Assembly (NCBI GenBank): GCA_949284985.1 | Contig: CASDWY010000031.1 | Coordinates: forward strand, 1 to 64,000 | DNA from: an uncultured bacterium | Lineage (GTDB): Bacteria; Cyanobacteriota; Vampirovibrionia; Gastranaerophilales; Gastranaerophilaceae | DNA length: 64,000 bases | Direction: 5' to 3' | Part shown: positions 50,232 to 59,438 of the stretch, in pieces | Position numbering within the stretch: the stretch's first letter is position 1 | Layout: each line of letters opens with the position of its first letter | Position numbers and translations under genes: made by a program | The notes under the pieces: generated by a model | The model's input: only the letters and a program-made list of their open reading frames with translations | What the model was told of the DNA's origin: nothing | The model's database searches: none

Positions 50232-52013
50232 ATGACTATATCATTTAGTGGACTAGCGTCTGGCCTGGATACATCATCATGGGTTGAAGCATTGGTTTCT
50301 GCAAAGGAACAATCACTTATTACGCCGCTTCAAACACAATATAAAACTTTAAGTGCTCAAAAAACAACACTTGATAAGGTTAAGGCTACATATTCAACAT
50401 TGTTAACATCAACGCAAGCCTTTACTGATGCAAAATTTGGTGTATCAAAAGATATATTTTCATCAAATATTGTTTCTTCTTCCGATGAAAAAAAGATAGT
50501 AGCAAGTGTTACAAATTCAACCCCAAGACAAACGATATCTGTAGAGGTGCTAAAATTGGCAACAGCAACAAAAGTAACAAGCCAAAACCCTATAGCTGCA
50601 ATGATAGATGAAAACACAAATATAAGCTCGATTGCTAGCGGAAATGTTAAAGAAGGGGTTTTGAGTTTCTATGTTGGCGGAAAAAGATATTCTATAGATG
50701 TAGAGGCGGCTGATACATTAGGTGCTGTTGCAGATAAAATGGAGTCTGCTGCTGTTGGTGAAGATGGAAGTTCTCTTATTGACGTAAGTTTTGAGGACGG
50801 AAAGTTTACAATTGTTTCTACAAATGGTGAAGAAGTTAGGGTAGGAACAAATTCCGATACTTCAAATTTGGCAAGTGCGCTTTCACTTTCTACCAAAGAT
50901 GATGGTGCTGTGCAAAGTCTATACTCTATTGGGGCACTTGATTTAAATGTGCCTTTGTTGAGCGTGGAGTCAGGATTTTATAAATATAACGATGCGGGCG
51001 AGAAAGTTTCATTGATTACAGAAGGGACATTTACAATAGGAGGGGCTGAATTTACTATTAATGAAAAAACTACAATGAATGAGTTGATTTCTAAAATAAA
51101 TACCTCTTCTACGGCTGAAGCAACTGCTTTTTATGATTCAGTTCAAAATAAATTAGTTCTTACTTCAAAACAAGAAGGCGCATTTAATGTTAATATAGAG
51201 GGTGGAACATCTAATATAACTGATATTTTAGGTTTAACAAGCGATGGAAACATTATTCCCGAGACTCAAGATTTGGGGCATAATGCAGAAGTTGTAATAA
51301 ATGGATCAACAGTTCAGTCATATTCTAATACGTTAACGAGTGAAGTCTCTGGTATTTCGGGTTTGACGTTGGATCTTAAGGATGTAACGGAAACAGGTAA
51401 GGCTGTTAGTATAGTTGTTGGTCAAGATACTGATAAAATTATCAAGCAGTTTGAAGATCTTATTAATTCTCTAAATTCACTTATATCTACAACTGATAGT
51501 GCTACGGCATCAGGAGGGGATCTTCAGTATGATTCTACGTTAAATAGTATGAGGTCTAGTATTAGAGTAACTGCTGCGAGTGCTATTCAAGATGCAGGTA
51601 CATATAAAACGCTTGCTTCTATCGGAATTACAACAGGAAAGGTAGGAGCAAGTGTTGATGCTGAAACTAATCAATTTACTATTGATAAAGAAATGTTGAA
51701 AGAAGCATTATCTACTGACCCTGAATCTGTTAGATTATTATTAATTGGTGATGAGTCAAGTGGTATTACAGGTTTAGTTCAGCAAATCCAAGATATAACT
51801 GATAATGCATTGGATGTTTCAAGTGGATTTTTCAAAACCAGATCGAATACGTTGGATTCGCAAATTGAAAATGTAAATACAAAAATTACGAATAAGACAG
51901 CATATATTGAAAGTTATCAAGAACAGCTTGAGAAAAAATTTCAAGCAATGGAAACACAAATATCAAATCTTCAGTCTCAATATAGTCAAATGAGTTCTAT
52001 AATAGGCTCTTAA
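50232..52013 (+). CDS. fliD: Flagellar hook-associated protein 2 (filament cap)
   Basis: FliD forms the cap that folds flagellin at the filament tip. The 593-aa protein has the conserved N-terminal SFSGLASGLDTSSWVEALVS, FliD_N and FliD_C regions, and a C-terminal coiled coil (TRSNTLDSQIENVNTKITNK; QEQLEKKFQAMETQISNLQS) that assembles the cap. AGAGGAGAA precedes the ATG. No other flagellar gene is in the window, so the organism either has flagellar genes elsewhere or fliD is a remnant. The gene looks intact. Confidence 0.93.
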   Translation: MTISFSGLASGLDTSSWVEALVSAKEQSLITPLQTQYKTLSAQKTTLDKVKATYSTLLTSTQAFTDAKFGVSKDIFSSNIVSSSDEKKIVASVTNSTPRQTISVEVLKLATATKVTSQNPIAAMIDENTNISSIASGNVKEGVLSFYVGGKRYSIDVEAADTLGAVADKMESAAVGEDGSSLIDVSFEDGKFTIVSTNGEEVRVGTNSDTSNLASALSLSTKDDGAVQSLYSIGALDLNVPLLSVESGFYKYNDAGEKVSLITEGTFTIGGAEFTINEKTTMNELISKINTSSTAEATAFYDSVQNKLVLTSKQEGAFNVNIEGGTSNITDILGLTSDGNIIPETQDLGHNAEVVINGSTVQSYSNTLTSEVSGISGLTLDLKDVTETGKAVSIVVGQDTDKIIKQFEDLINSLNSLISTTDSATASGGDLQYDSTLNSMRSSIRVTAASAIQDAGTYKTLASIGITTGKVGASVDAETNQFTIDKEMLKEALSTDPESVRLLLIGDESSGITGLVQQIQDITDNALDVSSGFFKTRSNTLDSQIENVNTKITNKTAYIESYQEQLEKKFQAMETQISNLQSQYSQMSSIIGS

Positions 52014-52058
52014 TTATAGGGGAATTTGTTAACTTTTTTTTCAAAACAGTGTCTTAGT

Positions 52059-52086
52059 TTGTTTTTATAGCGGTTCATGGTACAAT
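52059..52086 (+). promoter_or_regulatory. Candidate gyrA promoter
   Basis: TTGTTT (52059-52064) and TACAAT (52081-52086) are 16 bp apart, and the start would be near 52093, 30 nt before the TTG start codon of gyrA. Confidence 0.4.
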
Positions 52087-52122
52087 ATAGCTATACACAA
52101 ATAACATGGGGAGTATAGAATA

Positions 52123-54681
52123 TTGGGAAGCCAAAAAAATTTATTTGAAGACGGAAAAATAGTTCCCGTTAATATTAGGGATGAGATGAAGCGTTCGTAC
52201 ATCGATTATGCAATGTCAGTTATAGTAGGACGAGCATTGCCTGATGTTAGAGACGGATTAAAGCCTGTACACAGACGTATTTTGTTTGCAATGAATGAAT
52301 TAGGTATGACACCTGATAAGCCTTTTAAGAAAAGTGCAAGAATCGTCGGAGAAGTACTTGGTAAATATCACCCCCATGGAGATACTGCAGTTTATGAAAC
52401 ATTAGTTCGGATGGCTCAACCATTTGCAACGAGATATTTAACAATAGACGGACATGGGAATTTTGGGTCTGTAGATGGTGACTCTGCTGCAGCAATGCGT
52501 TATACAGAAGCACGCATGCACAAAATTACCCAATCAATGCTAGCTGATATTGATTGTGAAACAGTAGATTTTGAGCCAAATTTTGACGGTTCTTTAGAAG
52601 AACCATCTGTATTGCCAGTGCGGCTTCCAATGATGCTATTAAACGGTGTTTCCGGTATTGCGGTTGGTATGGCAACAAATATTCCTCCTCATAATCTTGG
52701 AGAAGTTGTTGATGGAACAATTGCATTAATTGATAATCCGGAAATTTCCATAGAAGAGTTGATGCATTATATAAAAGGACCAGATTTTCCGACAGCGGCT
52801 ACTATAGTAGGCTTGGGAGATATAAAGCAAGCTTATATGACAGGTAGGGGTTCTATTAAAATGCAGGCAGTTGCGCAGTTTGAAGAAATTCCAGGTGGAG
52901 CTGGACGTCAAGCGCGTACTGCAATTGTTGTTACTGAAATTCCTTATCAGGTTAATAAGGCTGTTCTTATTGAAAAAATTGCAGAATTAGTCCGTGATAA
53001 AAAAATTGATGGTATTTCTGATTTACGAGATGAGTCTGATCGTGAAGGAATGCGGATTGTAATTGAGCTTAAGAGAGACGCAAAACCTGAAGTTGTTAAA
53101 AATAACTTGTTTAAGTATACACAACTAAGAACATCATTTGGTGTTAATATGCTTGCTTTGGTTGGTAAACAACCGCGTTTGATGAATTTGTATGATGTAC
53201 TAAATGAGTTTGTTGAGCATAGAGTTGAAATTGTTACAAGAAGAACTGTGTTTTTCCTTAAGAAAGCACGTCAAAGAGCTCATATATTAGCGGGTTTACT
53301 TATTGCATTAGGTAGTTTGGATGAAGTTATAGAACTTATTAAAAAGTCTAAAACTACAGAGGACGCACGTAATGGCTTAATGAGCAGGTTTGGATTGGAT
53401 GCGGATCAGGCAAATGCAATTTTGGAAATGCAATTAAGACGTTTGACTGGTTTGGAACAAGACAAAATTAAGTCAGAGTATGAAGAATTAAAAATGAAAA
53501 TTGCAGAATATGAGGCTATCTTGGCGGACAGGCAAAAAGTTTTAAATATAATCAAAGATGAGCTTCGTGAGGATAAAGAGAAATATGGCGATGATCGTCG
53601 TACTCAAATTATTCCGGAGCAAGATGAAATGACAATTGAAGACCTTACTCCAAATGTTGCAATGGCAGTGTTTATAACCAGACAAGGGTATTTGAAACGT
53701 ATATCTATGGATACTTTTGAACGTCAAAATCGTGCAACAAGAGGTAAGGGAGGTATAAAGACTAAAGAAGATGATGATGTAGGTCATTTCTTTACTGCAA
53801 TGATGCATGATAAAGTTCTGTTTTTCTCTAGTAAAGGACTTGTCTATAGCTTGAATGTATATGATTTTCCGGAAGGACAACGCCAGGCGAAAGGGCTTCC
53901 GATTGTTAATGTTTTGCCTATTGAGCAAGATGAAAAAATTACTGCTGTTGTTCCTGTATCTAATTTTGATCCTAATCAAAATCTTATTATGCTTACTCAA
54001 AATGGTTATATCAAAAAGATTGGGCTTGATAACTTCTCAAACATTAGACGTTCTGGAATTATTGCTATTGGGCTTGAACAAGGGGATATGCTTAATTGGG
54101 TTAAACTTTCAAATGAAAATGATGAGATTGTTATTGGTACGTCATGTGGTATGGCGATTAGGTTCTCGCTTAATGAGCTTAGACCGCTCGGACGTTCTGC
54201 TCGCGGCGTAAATTCTATGAAACTTCGTCAAGGAGATAGTATTATCGGCTGTGATATTGTTCCTAAAAATTATGATGCTGATTTGCTTGTTGCAACTTCA
54301 GATGGATTTGGAAAACGTTCAAAACTTTCTGAATTTAGAACTCAAAATAGGGGCGGTATTGGTCTTATTGCAACTAAGTTTAAGACTACTCAGTCGAGAC
54401 TTGTTGCTTTAACAATCGTAGATGAAAATGATGAAATTATGGTAGTTACCGCAAATGGTGTAGTAAGTAGGATAAAAGCCTCTGATATTTCACGTCAAGG
54501 CAGACCGGCAACAGGAGTTAAAATTCAAAATCTTGGTGAACATGATTCTGTTGTTACCATTAACAAAATAATTTCTCCTGATGAGGATGATGTTGATATT
54601 GTTCAAAAAATGCCTACCGAGTCTGTAGAAAACAGTGGTGAAAATTTTGGACAAATAAAGTTGACTGATATATCAGAATAA
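52123..54681 (+). CDS. gyrA: DNA gyrase subunit A
   Basis: GyrA carries out strand breakage and reunion in supercoiling. The 852-aa protein contains [36 protein letters not shown], the catalytic-Tyr region [12 protein letters not shown] and the quinolone region [20 protein letters not shown]. The C-terminal beta-pinwheel starts around residue 500, and its GyrA box reads [20 protein letters not shown], as I recall from cyanobacterial GyrA rather than the QRRGGKG of enterobacteria. The start codon is TTG, supported by GGGGAG 9 nt upstream. GyrB is not in the window. Confidence 0.96.
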   Translation: MGSQKNLFEDGKIVPVNIRDEMKRSYIDYAMSVIVGRALPDVRDGLKPVHRRILFAMNELGMTPDKPFKKSARIVGEVLGKYHPHGDTAVYETLVRMAQPFATRYLTIDGHGNFGSVDGDSAAAMRYTEARMHKITQSMLADIDCETVDFEPNFDGSLEEPSVLPVRLPMMLLNGVSGIAVGMATNIPPHNLGEVVDGTIALIDNPEISIEELMHYIKGPDFPTAATIVGLGDIKQAYMTGRGSIKMQAVAQFEEIPGGAGRQARTAIVVTEIPYQVNKAVLIEKIAELVRDKKIDGISDLRDESDREGMRIVIELKRDAKPEVVKNNLFKYTQLRTSFGVNMLALVGKQPRLMNLYDVLNEFVEHRVEIVTRRTVFFLKKARQRAHILAGLLIALGSLDEVIELIKKSKTTEDARNGLMSRFGLDADQANAILEMQLRRLTGLEQDKIKSEYEELKMKIAEYEAILADRQKVLNIIKDELREDKEKYGDDRRTQIIPEQDEMTIEDLTPNVAMAVFITRQGYLKRISMDTFERQNRATRGKGGIKTKEDDDVGHFFTAMMHDKVLFFSSKGLVYSLNVYDFPEGQRQAKGLPIVNVLPIEQDEKITAVVPVSNFDPNQNLIMLTQNGYIKKIGLDNFSNIRRSGIIAIGLEQGDMLNWVKLSNENDEIVIGTSCGMAIRFSLNELRPLGRSARGVNSMKLRQGDSIIGCDIVPKNYDADLLVATSDGFGKRSKLSEFRTQNRGGIGLIATKFKTTQSRLVALTIVDENDEIMVVTANGVVSRIKASDISRQGRPATGVKIQNLGEHDSVVTINKIISPDEDDVDIVQKMPTESVENSGENFGQIKLTDISE

Positions 54682-54816
54682 TCTATGAAACTTTATTATA
54701 TTTTGTCGGACTAGAAGCTATGAGTTATAAAATATGTTGTTGTATTTTAATGGCTTTTTATCGAGGATTGACAGTATTTCAATAAATTTTTATACTAAAG
54801 TAAAAAGAGGTTTAAT

Positions 54817-55332
54817 ATGGTAGATTATAAAAATGTTTTAATTTGTCCCGCATGTGGAGAAATAATGAAAAAACTTGCATTTCCGGAGTATAATTTTTCT
54901 ATTGATATATGTGTGGATGGTTGTGGCGGTATTTGGTTTGATAACAACGAACTTCAAAAATTTGATGAACAAACTGATAATATTGAAAAAATTTTAAAAG
55001 AGTTTGAAAACAAAACTTTTAAAGAGGTTGATAAGTCGATTACCAGATATTGTCCGGTTTGTGCAGTTAAGATGGTAAAAAATTATTGCTCTGTAAAACA
55101 TGAAATTCAAGTTGACGAATGTTATAATTGTGGTGGAAAGTTTTTTGATAGGGGTGAATTGATTTCGTTTAGAGCACAGTATAAAGATGAAAAAGAACGT
55201 ACCGAAGCAGTAGAAAAGCTTGCAGAAAACCTTTTTGGCAGTGAATTGGCTCGTTTAGACGGCGAGGTTGCAACGCTAAAGGCTTACAACCAAAAATCAA
55301 TATTGTATAAGTTGTTTAGTAGTATTAAATAA
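54817..55332 (+). CDS. Zinc-ribbon (zf-TFIIB-like) protein
   Basis: A 171-aa protein with two similar zinc-binding modules, CPACGEIMKKLAFP ... CVDGCGGIWFDNNELQKF and CPVCAVKMVKNYCS ... CYNCGGKFFDRGELISF, typical of the zf-TFIIB family found in bacteria. The C-terminal third is helical and charged. Members are poorly characterised and probably bind nucleic acid or metal. Both modules retain the four ligands (C-x2-C ... C-x2/3-C). AAAGAGG precedes the ATG. Confidence 0.85.
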   Translation: MVDYKNVLICPACGEIMKKLAFPEYNFSIDICVDGCGGIWFDNNELQKFDEQTDNIEKILKEFENKTFKEVDKSITRYCPVCAVKMVKNYCSVKHEIQVDECYNCGGKFFDRGELISFRAQYKDEKERTEAVEKLAENLFGSELARLDGEVATLKAYNQKSILYKLFSSIK

Positions 55333-55350
55333 CTTATATTTTTGTAGAAG

Positions 55351-56244
55351 TTAAAGTTGAGAAGTTGTCCTAAAGTGTAGTTTGGCTATAAGATTTAGTT
55401 TGTCTTTTCCGTAAAGAGAGACGAATTTTTTTGCTGTTTCTAATACTAGATTTGAAGCTCCTTTTGGTAGGTTGAGCTCGTATTTATTACACAAAGTATT
55501 CATTCTCTTTACGTATTCTGCACGTGCTAAAATGGATGCTGCTGCTACAGCAATATCTTCTTCTCCTCGTATTCTCTGTTCAAGTGTAATGTTGCGACCT
55601 TTTTCCAAAAGGGCATTTTTAATTAAGTTTTCGTTGCCGAATTTGTCAGAAAGTGCATATTTGCAAGATTGTTTTTCAAGTATATTTTCAATAACTCGAG
55701 CATGCCCCCAGGCTAAAAGTTTATTGAGATTATTAAATTTAGTGTATAATTCGTTGTATTTTTCATTTCCAATAATAACAACTGTATGTATTGAATTTGC
55801 TTTTATTATTCCTGCTAGTTTAAGGATTTTTTCGTCTGTAAGCTTTTTGCTATCTTTTACACCAGATTCAATAAATTTTGCGGTATTTGTTTTATCTGCA
55901 AGAACACCAGCAATAACCAAAGGTCCAAAATAATCCCCTTTACCTGATTCGTCTACTCCTATATGAGGTTCGTCAGAGAGGTTATTAATTATGTTTAACT
56001 CAGCTGGATGAATTTTCTCTTGATTATTTAACCCAAGAGCAGTATGGAGTTCTTGCACCAGCGTCGTTACATCTTTGCCTTGGATTAAGAGTTTTCCGCT
56101 TGAGTATAGGACTATTATTGCGCAAGGAAGTTTGGCTCTAAATATAGCATACTGTTGCGTTGAAAACTCTGCGTTTTTTGATTTTAAAAAAGCTTCTATT
56201 GCAGTAAAGTTTTCTTTGTCGATTTTTATAGTATATGTATTCAT
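55351..56244 (-). CDS. rnhC: Ribonuclease HIII
   Basis: RNase HIII degrades RNA in RNA-DNA hybrids. The 297-aa protein has an N-terminal TBP-like domain (about residues 1-85) and the catalytic part starting with PHIGVDESGKGDYFGPLVIA, the type-2 RNase H variant typical of HIII (DESGKGD versus DEVGRG in HII), with DSKKLTDEKI and EEDIAVAAASILARAEYVKR. RNase HII is also encoded in this window, so the genome has both enzymes. Confidence 0.92.
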   Translation of the reverse strand: MNTYTIKIDKENFTAIEAFLKSKNAEFSTQQYAIFRAKLPCAIIVLYSSGKLLIQGKDVTTLVQELHTALGLNNQEKIHPAELNIINNLSDEPHIGVDESGKGDYFGPLVIAGVLADKTNTAKFIESGVKDSKKLTDEKILKLAGIIKANSIHTVVIIGNEKYNELYTKFNNLNKLLAWGHARVIENILEKQSCKYALSDKFGNENLIKNALLEKGRNITLEQRIRGEEDIAVAAASILARAEYVKRMNTLCNKYELNLPKGASNLVLETAKKFVSLYGKDKLNLIAKLHFRTTSQL

Positions 56245-56779
56245 AGGTTATTTTATTTTTTGCAAAGGATCCTGTTGCTCTCTATAATTAATATTGCAGT
56301 TGGAATTTATATCTCTCAATTACTAACAATAAACTTACGCTACAAATATTTTGCGCGTAGTTTTATAAGTTTGTATAAGTACAAATATTTATTTTCGGTA
56401 ATTTACTGTAATAGCAACAGCCGCAAGCTTTTTGTTTCCGAAAACTTTATTCCCATCTTTAAAATTATAATATTTTTTAGAGGTTTTTGGTTCTTCTTTG
56501 CTGTAGTTTAAAAGGAACTTCATCAATTCAGGACTATACATTCAACACTCCTACAAGCTAATAAAAGCTATTATAAATTCACACACTTATAATAAGTATA
56601 ATACTACTATAAAAGTGCTTATTTAAACAAGTATTTTAAAATATTGTTACAATATCAAATTTTCTACAACTAAAGTTTAATAAAAAAGAGCTTTATTTAC
56701 ACTATATAGTTGATTGTTAGCGTTTAGTATTATGATAAATTGGTAAAGTTGAGTCAGATAAGAAAAGAGCAGGTAAACT
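56245..56779. other. Long intergenic region with a hidden small ORF
   Basis: Between rnhC and the 155-aa hypothetical there are 535 nt. The only convincing gene is the 50-aa ORF at 56389-56541 on the minus strand. The remainder is AT-rich, with a short palindrome ACTTATAATAAGT near 56586-56598 and promoter-like TATAAT runs. The plus-strand frames here have no ribosome binding site. Confidence 0.55.
56389..56541 (-). CDS. Hidden small protein, 50 aa
   Basis: An ATG at 56541 is preceded by TAGGAG with 6-8 nt spacing, a good ribosome binding site. The 50-codon frame reads MYSPELMKFLLNYSKEEP at the N-terminus and KKLAAVAITVNYRK at the C-terminus, with ordinary codon choice for this genome. It is transcribed in the same direction as rnhC. 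No family is recognised. Confidence 0.55.
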   Translation of the reverse strand: MYSPELMKFLLNYSKEEPKTSKKYYNFKDGNKVFGNKKLAAVAITVNYRK

Positions 56780-57247
56780 ATGACTAAAATTACTTTCAAT
56801 ACAAAGGGTGTAGGCCTTTTTAAATCTTTAAATAAATCAGAAAATAAAACAGTACAGCCGCATGCTTCAAATCCTTTTGGAATTAGTTTTAAAGGAAATG
56901 TTATTCAAGCAGATGTGTTTGAAACAACGTCAAACAAAGAAAATCCAGGACAAGCCATTAAGGAAAAAGGAAAAATGTTTATGTCAGCGGTAGTTGGAAA
57001 CATTAATTCTTTTAATAATGCTATTAAGTCACGTTTAAATTCTGTTGTTTCATTTGGAAAGCGTGTTAGAGATAATGTATCTAACTGGTGGGAACAAGCT
57101 AAAAATACAGAAATTTCTTTTGATTTAAATGAGCTTTCAAGATTTGTGAATGAAAAATTTCATATGAATGAGTATAGTGTAGGCAATTTAACAAAGCGGC
57201 CTGTAGGTGAGCTTGAAGAATTGTGGAAAGCTGAAATGGCAGTTTAG
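56780..57247 (+). CDS. Hypothetical protein with ISFKG motif
   Basis: A 155-aa protein, unrecognised. The N-terminal 45 residues are low-complexity, ending in NPFGISFKGNVIQ, with the SFxG motif seen in several other hypotheticals here. The remainder is helical with a central amphipathic part (SFNNAIKSRLNSVVSFGKRV) and a Trp pair (NWWEQ). It has AGCAGG-like sequence before the ATG and is followed 15 nt later by a HEAT-like gene on the same strand. No signal peptide or clear membrane segment. Confidence 0.6.
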   Translation: MTKITFNTKGVGLFKSLNKSENKTVQPHASNPFGISFKGNVIQADVFETTSNKENPGQAIKEKGKMFMSAVVGNINSFNNAIKSRLNSVVSFGKRVRDNVSNWWEQAKNTEISFDLNELSRFVNEKFHMNEYSVGNLTKRPVGELEELWKAEMAV

Positions 57248-57262
57248 TGGGAGGGCTTTTGA

Positions 57263-57628
57263 ATGAATATGTCAAGAATTAATAATATTATAGAGGCGTT
57301 GAGTTGCCATGAAGATGAAAAAGAAGCAGTTAGAGTTTTAAAGGAGATTGGTACTAATTCACCAATTGATGAGGTTCGTGAAAAAACTGCACAAGCTTTA
57401 ATTAAACGCAATACGCATGACTCTTTAGTTGTTGCGTTAATTGAAAAAGGAAAAGGAATTCATGACCTTTCTACAAGAGTTGCAATGAGTGCTATTAATG
57501 AAGTTTTGGCACTTGAGGATAAATCTGAAGCTATTAAAATTCTTGAAGATACAATGAATTTACACTCAGATGAAACCGTTCGTGACACAGCGCGTTCCGT
57601 AAGAGCATTGGTCGAGTTTTCAAGATAA
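57263..57628 (+). CDS. HEAT-repeat-like hypothetical protein
   Basis: A 121-aa all-helical protein with repeated helix pairs resembling HEAT repeats (DEVREKTAQALIKRN; STRVAMSAINEVLALEDKSE; DETVRDTARSVRALVEF). It probably mediates protein-protein contact. A GGGAGG ribosome binding site lies before the ATG. It is probably co-transcribed with the upstream ISFKG-motif gene and is followed by a terminator. Confidence 0.65.
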   Translation: MNMSRINNIIEALSCHEDEKEAVRVLKEIGTNSPIDEVREKTAQALIKRNTHDSLVVALIEKGKGIHDLSTRVAMSAINEVLALEDKSEAIKILEDTMNLHSDETVRDTARSVRALVEFSR

Positions 57629-57649
57629 TATAACAATATAGTATATATA

Positions 57650-57681
57650 AAAAGAGACGGTATTTAATATGGCCGTCTCTT
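57650..57681 (+). terminator. Intrinsic terminator
   Basis: AAAGAGACGG (57650-57659), a 12-nt loop and CCGTCTCTTT (57672-57681), with a moderately T-rich tail, directly after the HEAT-like gene. It separates this unit from ybaB. Confidence 0.75.
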
Positions 57682-57755
57682 TACTTTACTAGCTTGCATG
57701 TTGAGTATTTTAAAACTATAATATAATTATAAATGAATTTATGGAGGTTTAAATC

Positions 57756-58091
57756 ATGATGAACTTGGGAAATATGATGAAGCAGGCTCAACAAATGCAA
57801 AAAAGATTACAAGAGGTTCAAGAGGAGCTTGCGGCTCAAGAAATTGTTGGAGAATCAGCAGGCGGTGCAGTTAAAGTTACTTGTGATGGCAAAGGACAAT
57901 TTAAGTCAATAAAATTATCTAAGGAAGCAATTAATCCAGAAAATCCCTCATCTGTAGATGATGATACTGTTGAAATGCTTGAAGATATTATTACTACTGC
58001 TATATTAAGTGCTTCTAATACTGCTCAAGAAAAAATGGAAGCTAAAATGAAAACGATTACCGGCGGTATTAAAATTCCTGGTTTATTTTAA
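57756..58091 (+). CDS. ybaB: YbaB/EbfC nucleoid-associated protein
   Basis: YbaB/EbfC are small DNA-binding proteins. The 111-aa sequence shows [20 protein letters not shown], the central [15 protein letters not shown] and the C-terminal [20 protein letters not shown] lies 10 nt before the ATG. The stop codon overlaps the recR ATG by 1 nt, the standard ybaB-recR pairing. Confidence 0.93.
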   Translation: MMNLGNMMKQAQQMQKRLQEVQEELAAQEIVGESAGGAVKVTCDGKGQFKSIKLSKEAINPENPSSVDDDTVEMLEDIITTAILSASNTAQEKMEAKMKTITGGIKIPGLF

Positions 58092-58684
58092 TGTATACTA
58101 AACCGTTAGCAGATTTAATCGAAAGTTTTCAGAAACTTCCTGGGATTGGTCCTAAATCAGCTCAGAGGTTAGCTTTGCATGTATTAAAAATGCCGCAGAG
58201 TGAAGTGGACAGGTTTGTTGATTCGGTATTGGAGGCAAAGCGGACAATTCATTATTGTAGTATTTGTTATAACATGTCAGAACATGATCCTTGTGAAATT
58301 TGTTCATCAGAAAAGCGTGATCGTTCTTTGATTTGCGTAGTAGCGGAGACTAAAGATTTGCTTGCTATAGAAAAGACAAATGAGTATAGCGGTCTTTATC
58401 ATGTTTTGCAGGGGCTTATTTCGCCAATGGATGGAATTGGTGCAGAAGATATTAGAATTAAAGAATTGTTGATACGTGCAGCATCAGATAATGTAAAAGA
58501 GGTAATTCTTGCTTTACCCCCATCTATTGAAGGAGAAACGACGAGCCTTTATATAAATAAACTGCTTTCAACTTTTTCAATAAAAGTTACCAGAATAGCT
58601 TTTGGACTTCCTGTTGGTGCTGATATTGAATATGCTGATGAAATTACTCTTATACGTGCATTAGAAGGTCGTAGGGAACTTTAG
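58091..58684 (+). CDS. recR: Recombination protein RecR
   Basis: RecR works with RecO in gap-repair RecA loading. The 197-aa protein has the helix-hairpin-helix [18 protein letters not shown], the zinc finger [16 protein letters not shown] (about 57-72), the Toprim [21 protein letters not shown], and the Walker-like C-terminus [20 protein letters not shown]. RecO is at 31837-32604. Overlaps ybaB by 1 nt. Confidence 0.96.
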   Translation: MYTKPLADLIESFQKLPGIGPKSAQRLALHVLKMPQSEVDRFVDSVLEAKRTIHYCSICYNMSEHDPCEICSSEKRDRSLICVVAETKDLLAIEKTNEYSGLYHVLQGLISPMDGIGAEDIRIKELLIRAASDNVKEVILALPPSIEGETTSLYINKLLSTFSIKVTRIAFGLPVGADIEYADEITLIRALEGRREL

Positions 58685-58693
58685 TTTTAGTTT

Positions 58694-59422
58694 TTATAAA
58701 AGTTTTGATTTAAATCTTTCTACATCTTCTATAGTATCAATTCCAACAGCATCATCATTTACAACGGATGTGATAATTTTCATTCCATTGTCAAGAACTC
58801 TTAGCTGCTCAAGACTTTCTGTCTTTTCAAGACTAGTTTGTGGCAGTGAAGTCATTTTAAAAAGTGCTTCTCTTTTATAGCCATAGATGCCTAAGTGTCC
58901 ATAGTATGTGTGATTTACGTCATTGCGTTTATAAGGGATTGCAGAGCGTGAAAAATACATTGCATAGCCTTGTAAGTTTTTTACACATTTGACAATATTT
59001 GGATTGTTTATTTCATCTGCGTCTTTAATTACTCTAAGTAATGTTGAAACATCTGCATCAGCAGTATTTTTAAGTGCAGAGATGCAAGCATCAATACTTT
59101 CAGGAGTAATTAACGGTTCATCTCCTTGCACGTTTATTATATAATCAATATCCGGTCTTTTTTGTGCAACTTCTGCAATTCTATCACTTCCGCATTGATG
59201 ATCAATCCTTGTCATCATTGCGTTTGCGCCAAATTTTTGGCATGCTTCAATTATTTTGGGGTGGTCAGTTGCTATTATTACTTCGTCTGCAAGTTTTGAT
59301 GCAGAAGCTTTTTCCCAGACATATTGAATAATAGTTTTTCCGTTTACTTCAATTAAAGCTTTTGCAGGGAGTCTGGTTGAGCCGTATCTTGAAGGTATTA
59401 TTATAGCTGTTTTTCCATTCAT
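58694..59422 (-). CDS. kdsB: 3-deoxy-manno-octulosonate cytidylyltransferase
   Basis: KdsB activates Kdo to CMP-Kdo for LPS inner-core synthesis. The 242-aa protein contains IIPSRYGSTRLPAKALIEV, TDHPKIIEACQKFGANAMMT, NVQGDEPLITPES and GIYGYKREALFKM. Its presence, with LptA/C/D-like proteins, supports a Kdo-containing LPS. It is the last gene of the lptD-accD-accA-prmA-kdsB run, 16 nt after prmA. Confidence 0.95.
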   Translation of the reverse strand: MNGKTAIIIPSRYGSTRLPAKALIEVNGKTIIQYVWEKASASKLADEVIIATDHPKIIEACQKFGANAMMTRIDHQCGSDRIAEVAQKRPDIDYIINVQGDEPLITPESIDACISALKNTADADVSTLLRVIKDADEINNPNIVKCVKNLQGYAMYFSRSAIPYKRNDVNHTYYGHLGIYGYKREALFKMTSLPQTSLEKTESLEQLRVLDNGMKIITSVVNDDAVGIDTIEDVERFKSKLL

Positions 59423-59438
59423 TTTTTGCCTCTTTCTT

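Noticed and set aside
52370-52420. GyrA quinolone region with Thr83 and Glu87 equivalents
   Set aside because: Thr at 83 and Glu at 87 are natural in several wild-type bacterial gyrases, so this is not evidence for selected resistance.
56260-56511. 83-aa plus-strand frame after rnhC
   Set aside because: No ribosome binding site and an Ile/Phe-heavy composition; the 50-aa minus-strand ORF fits the region better.
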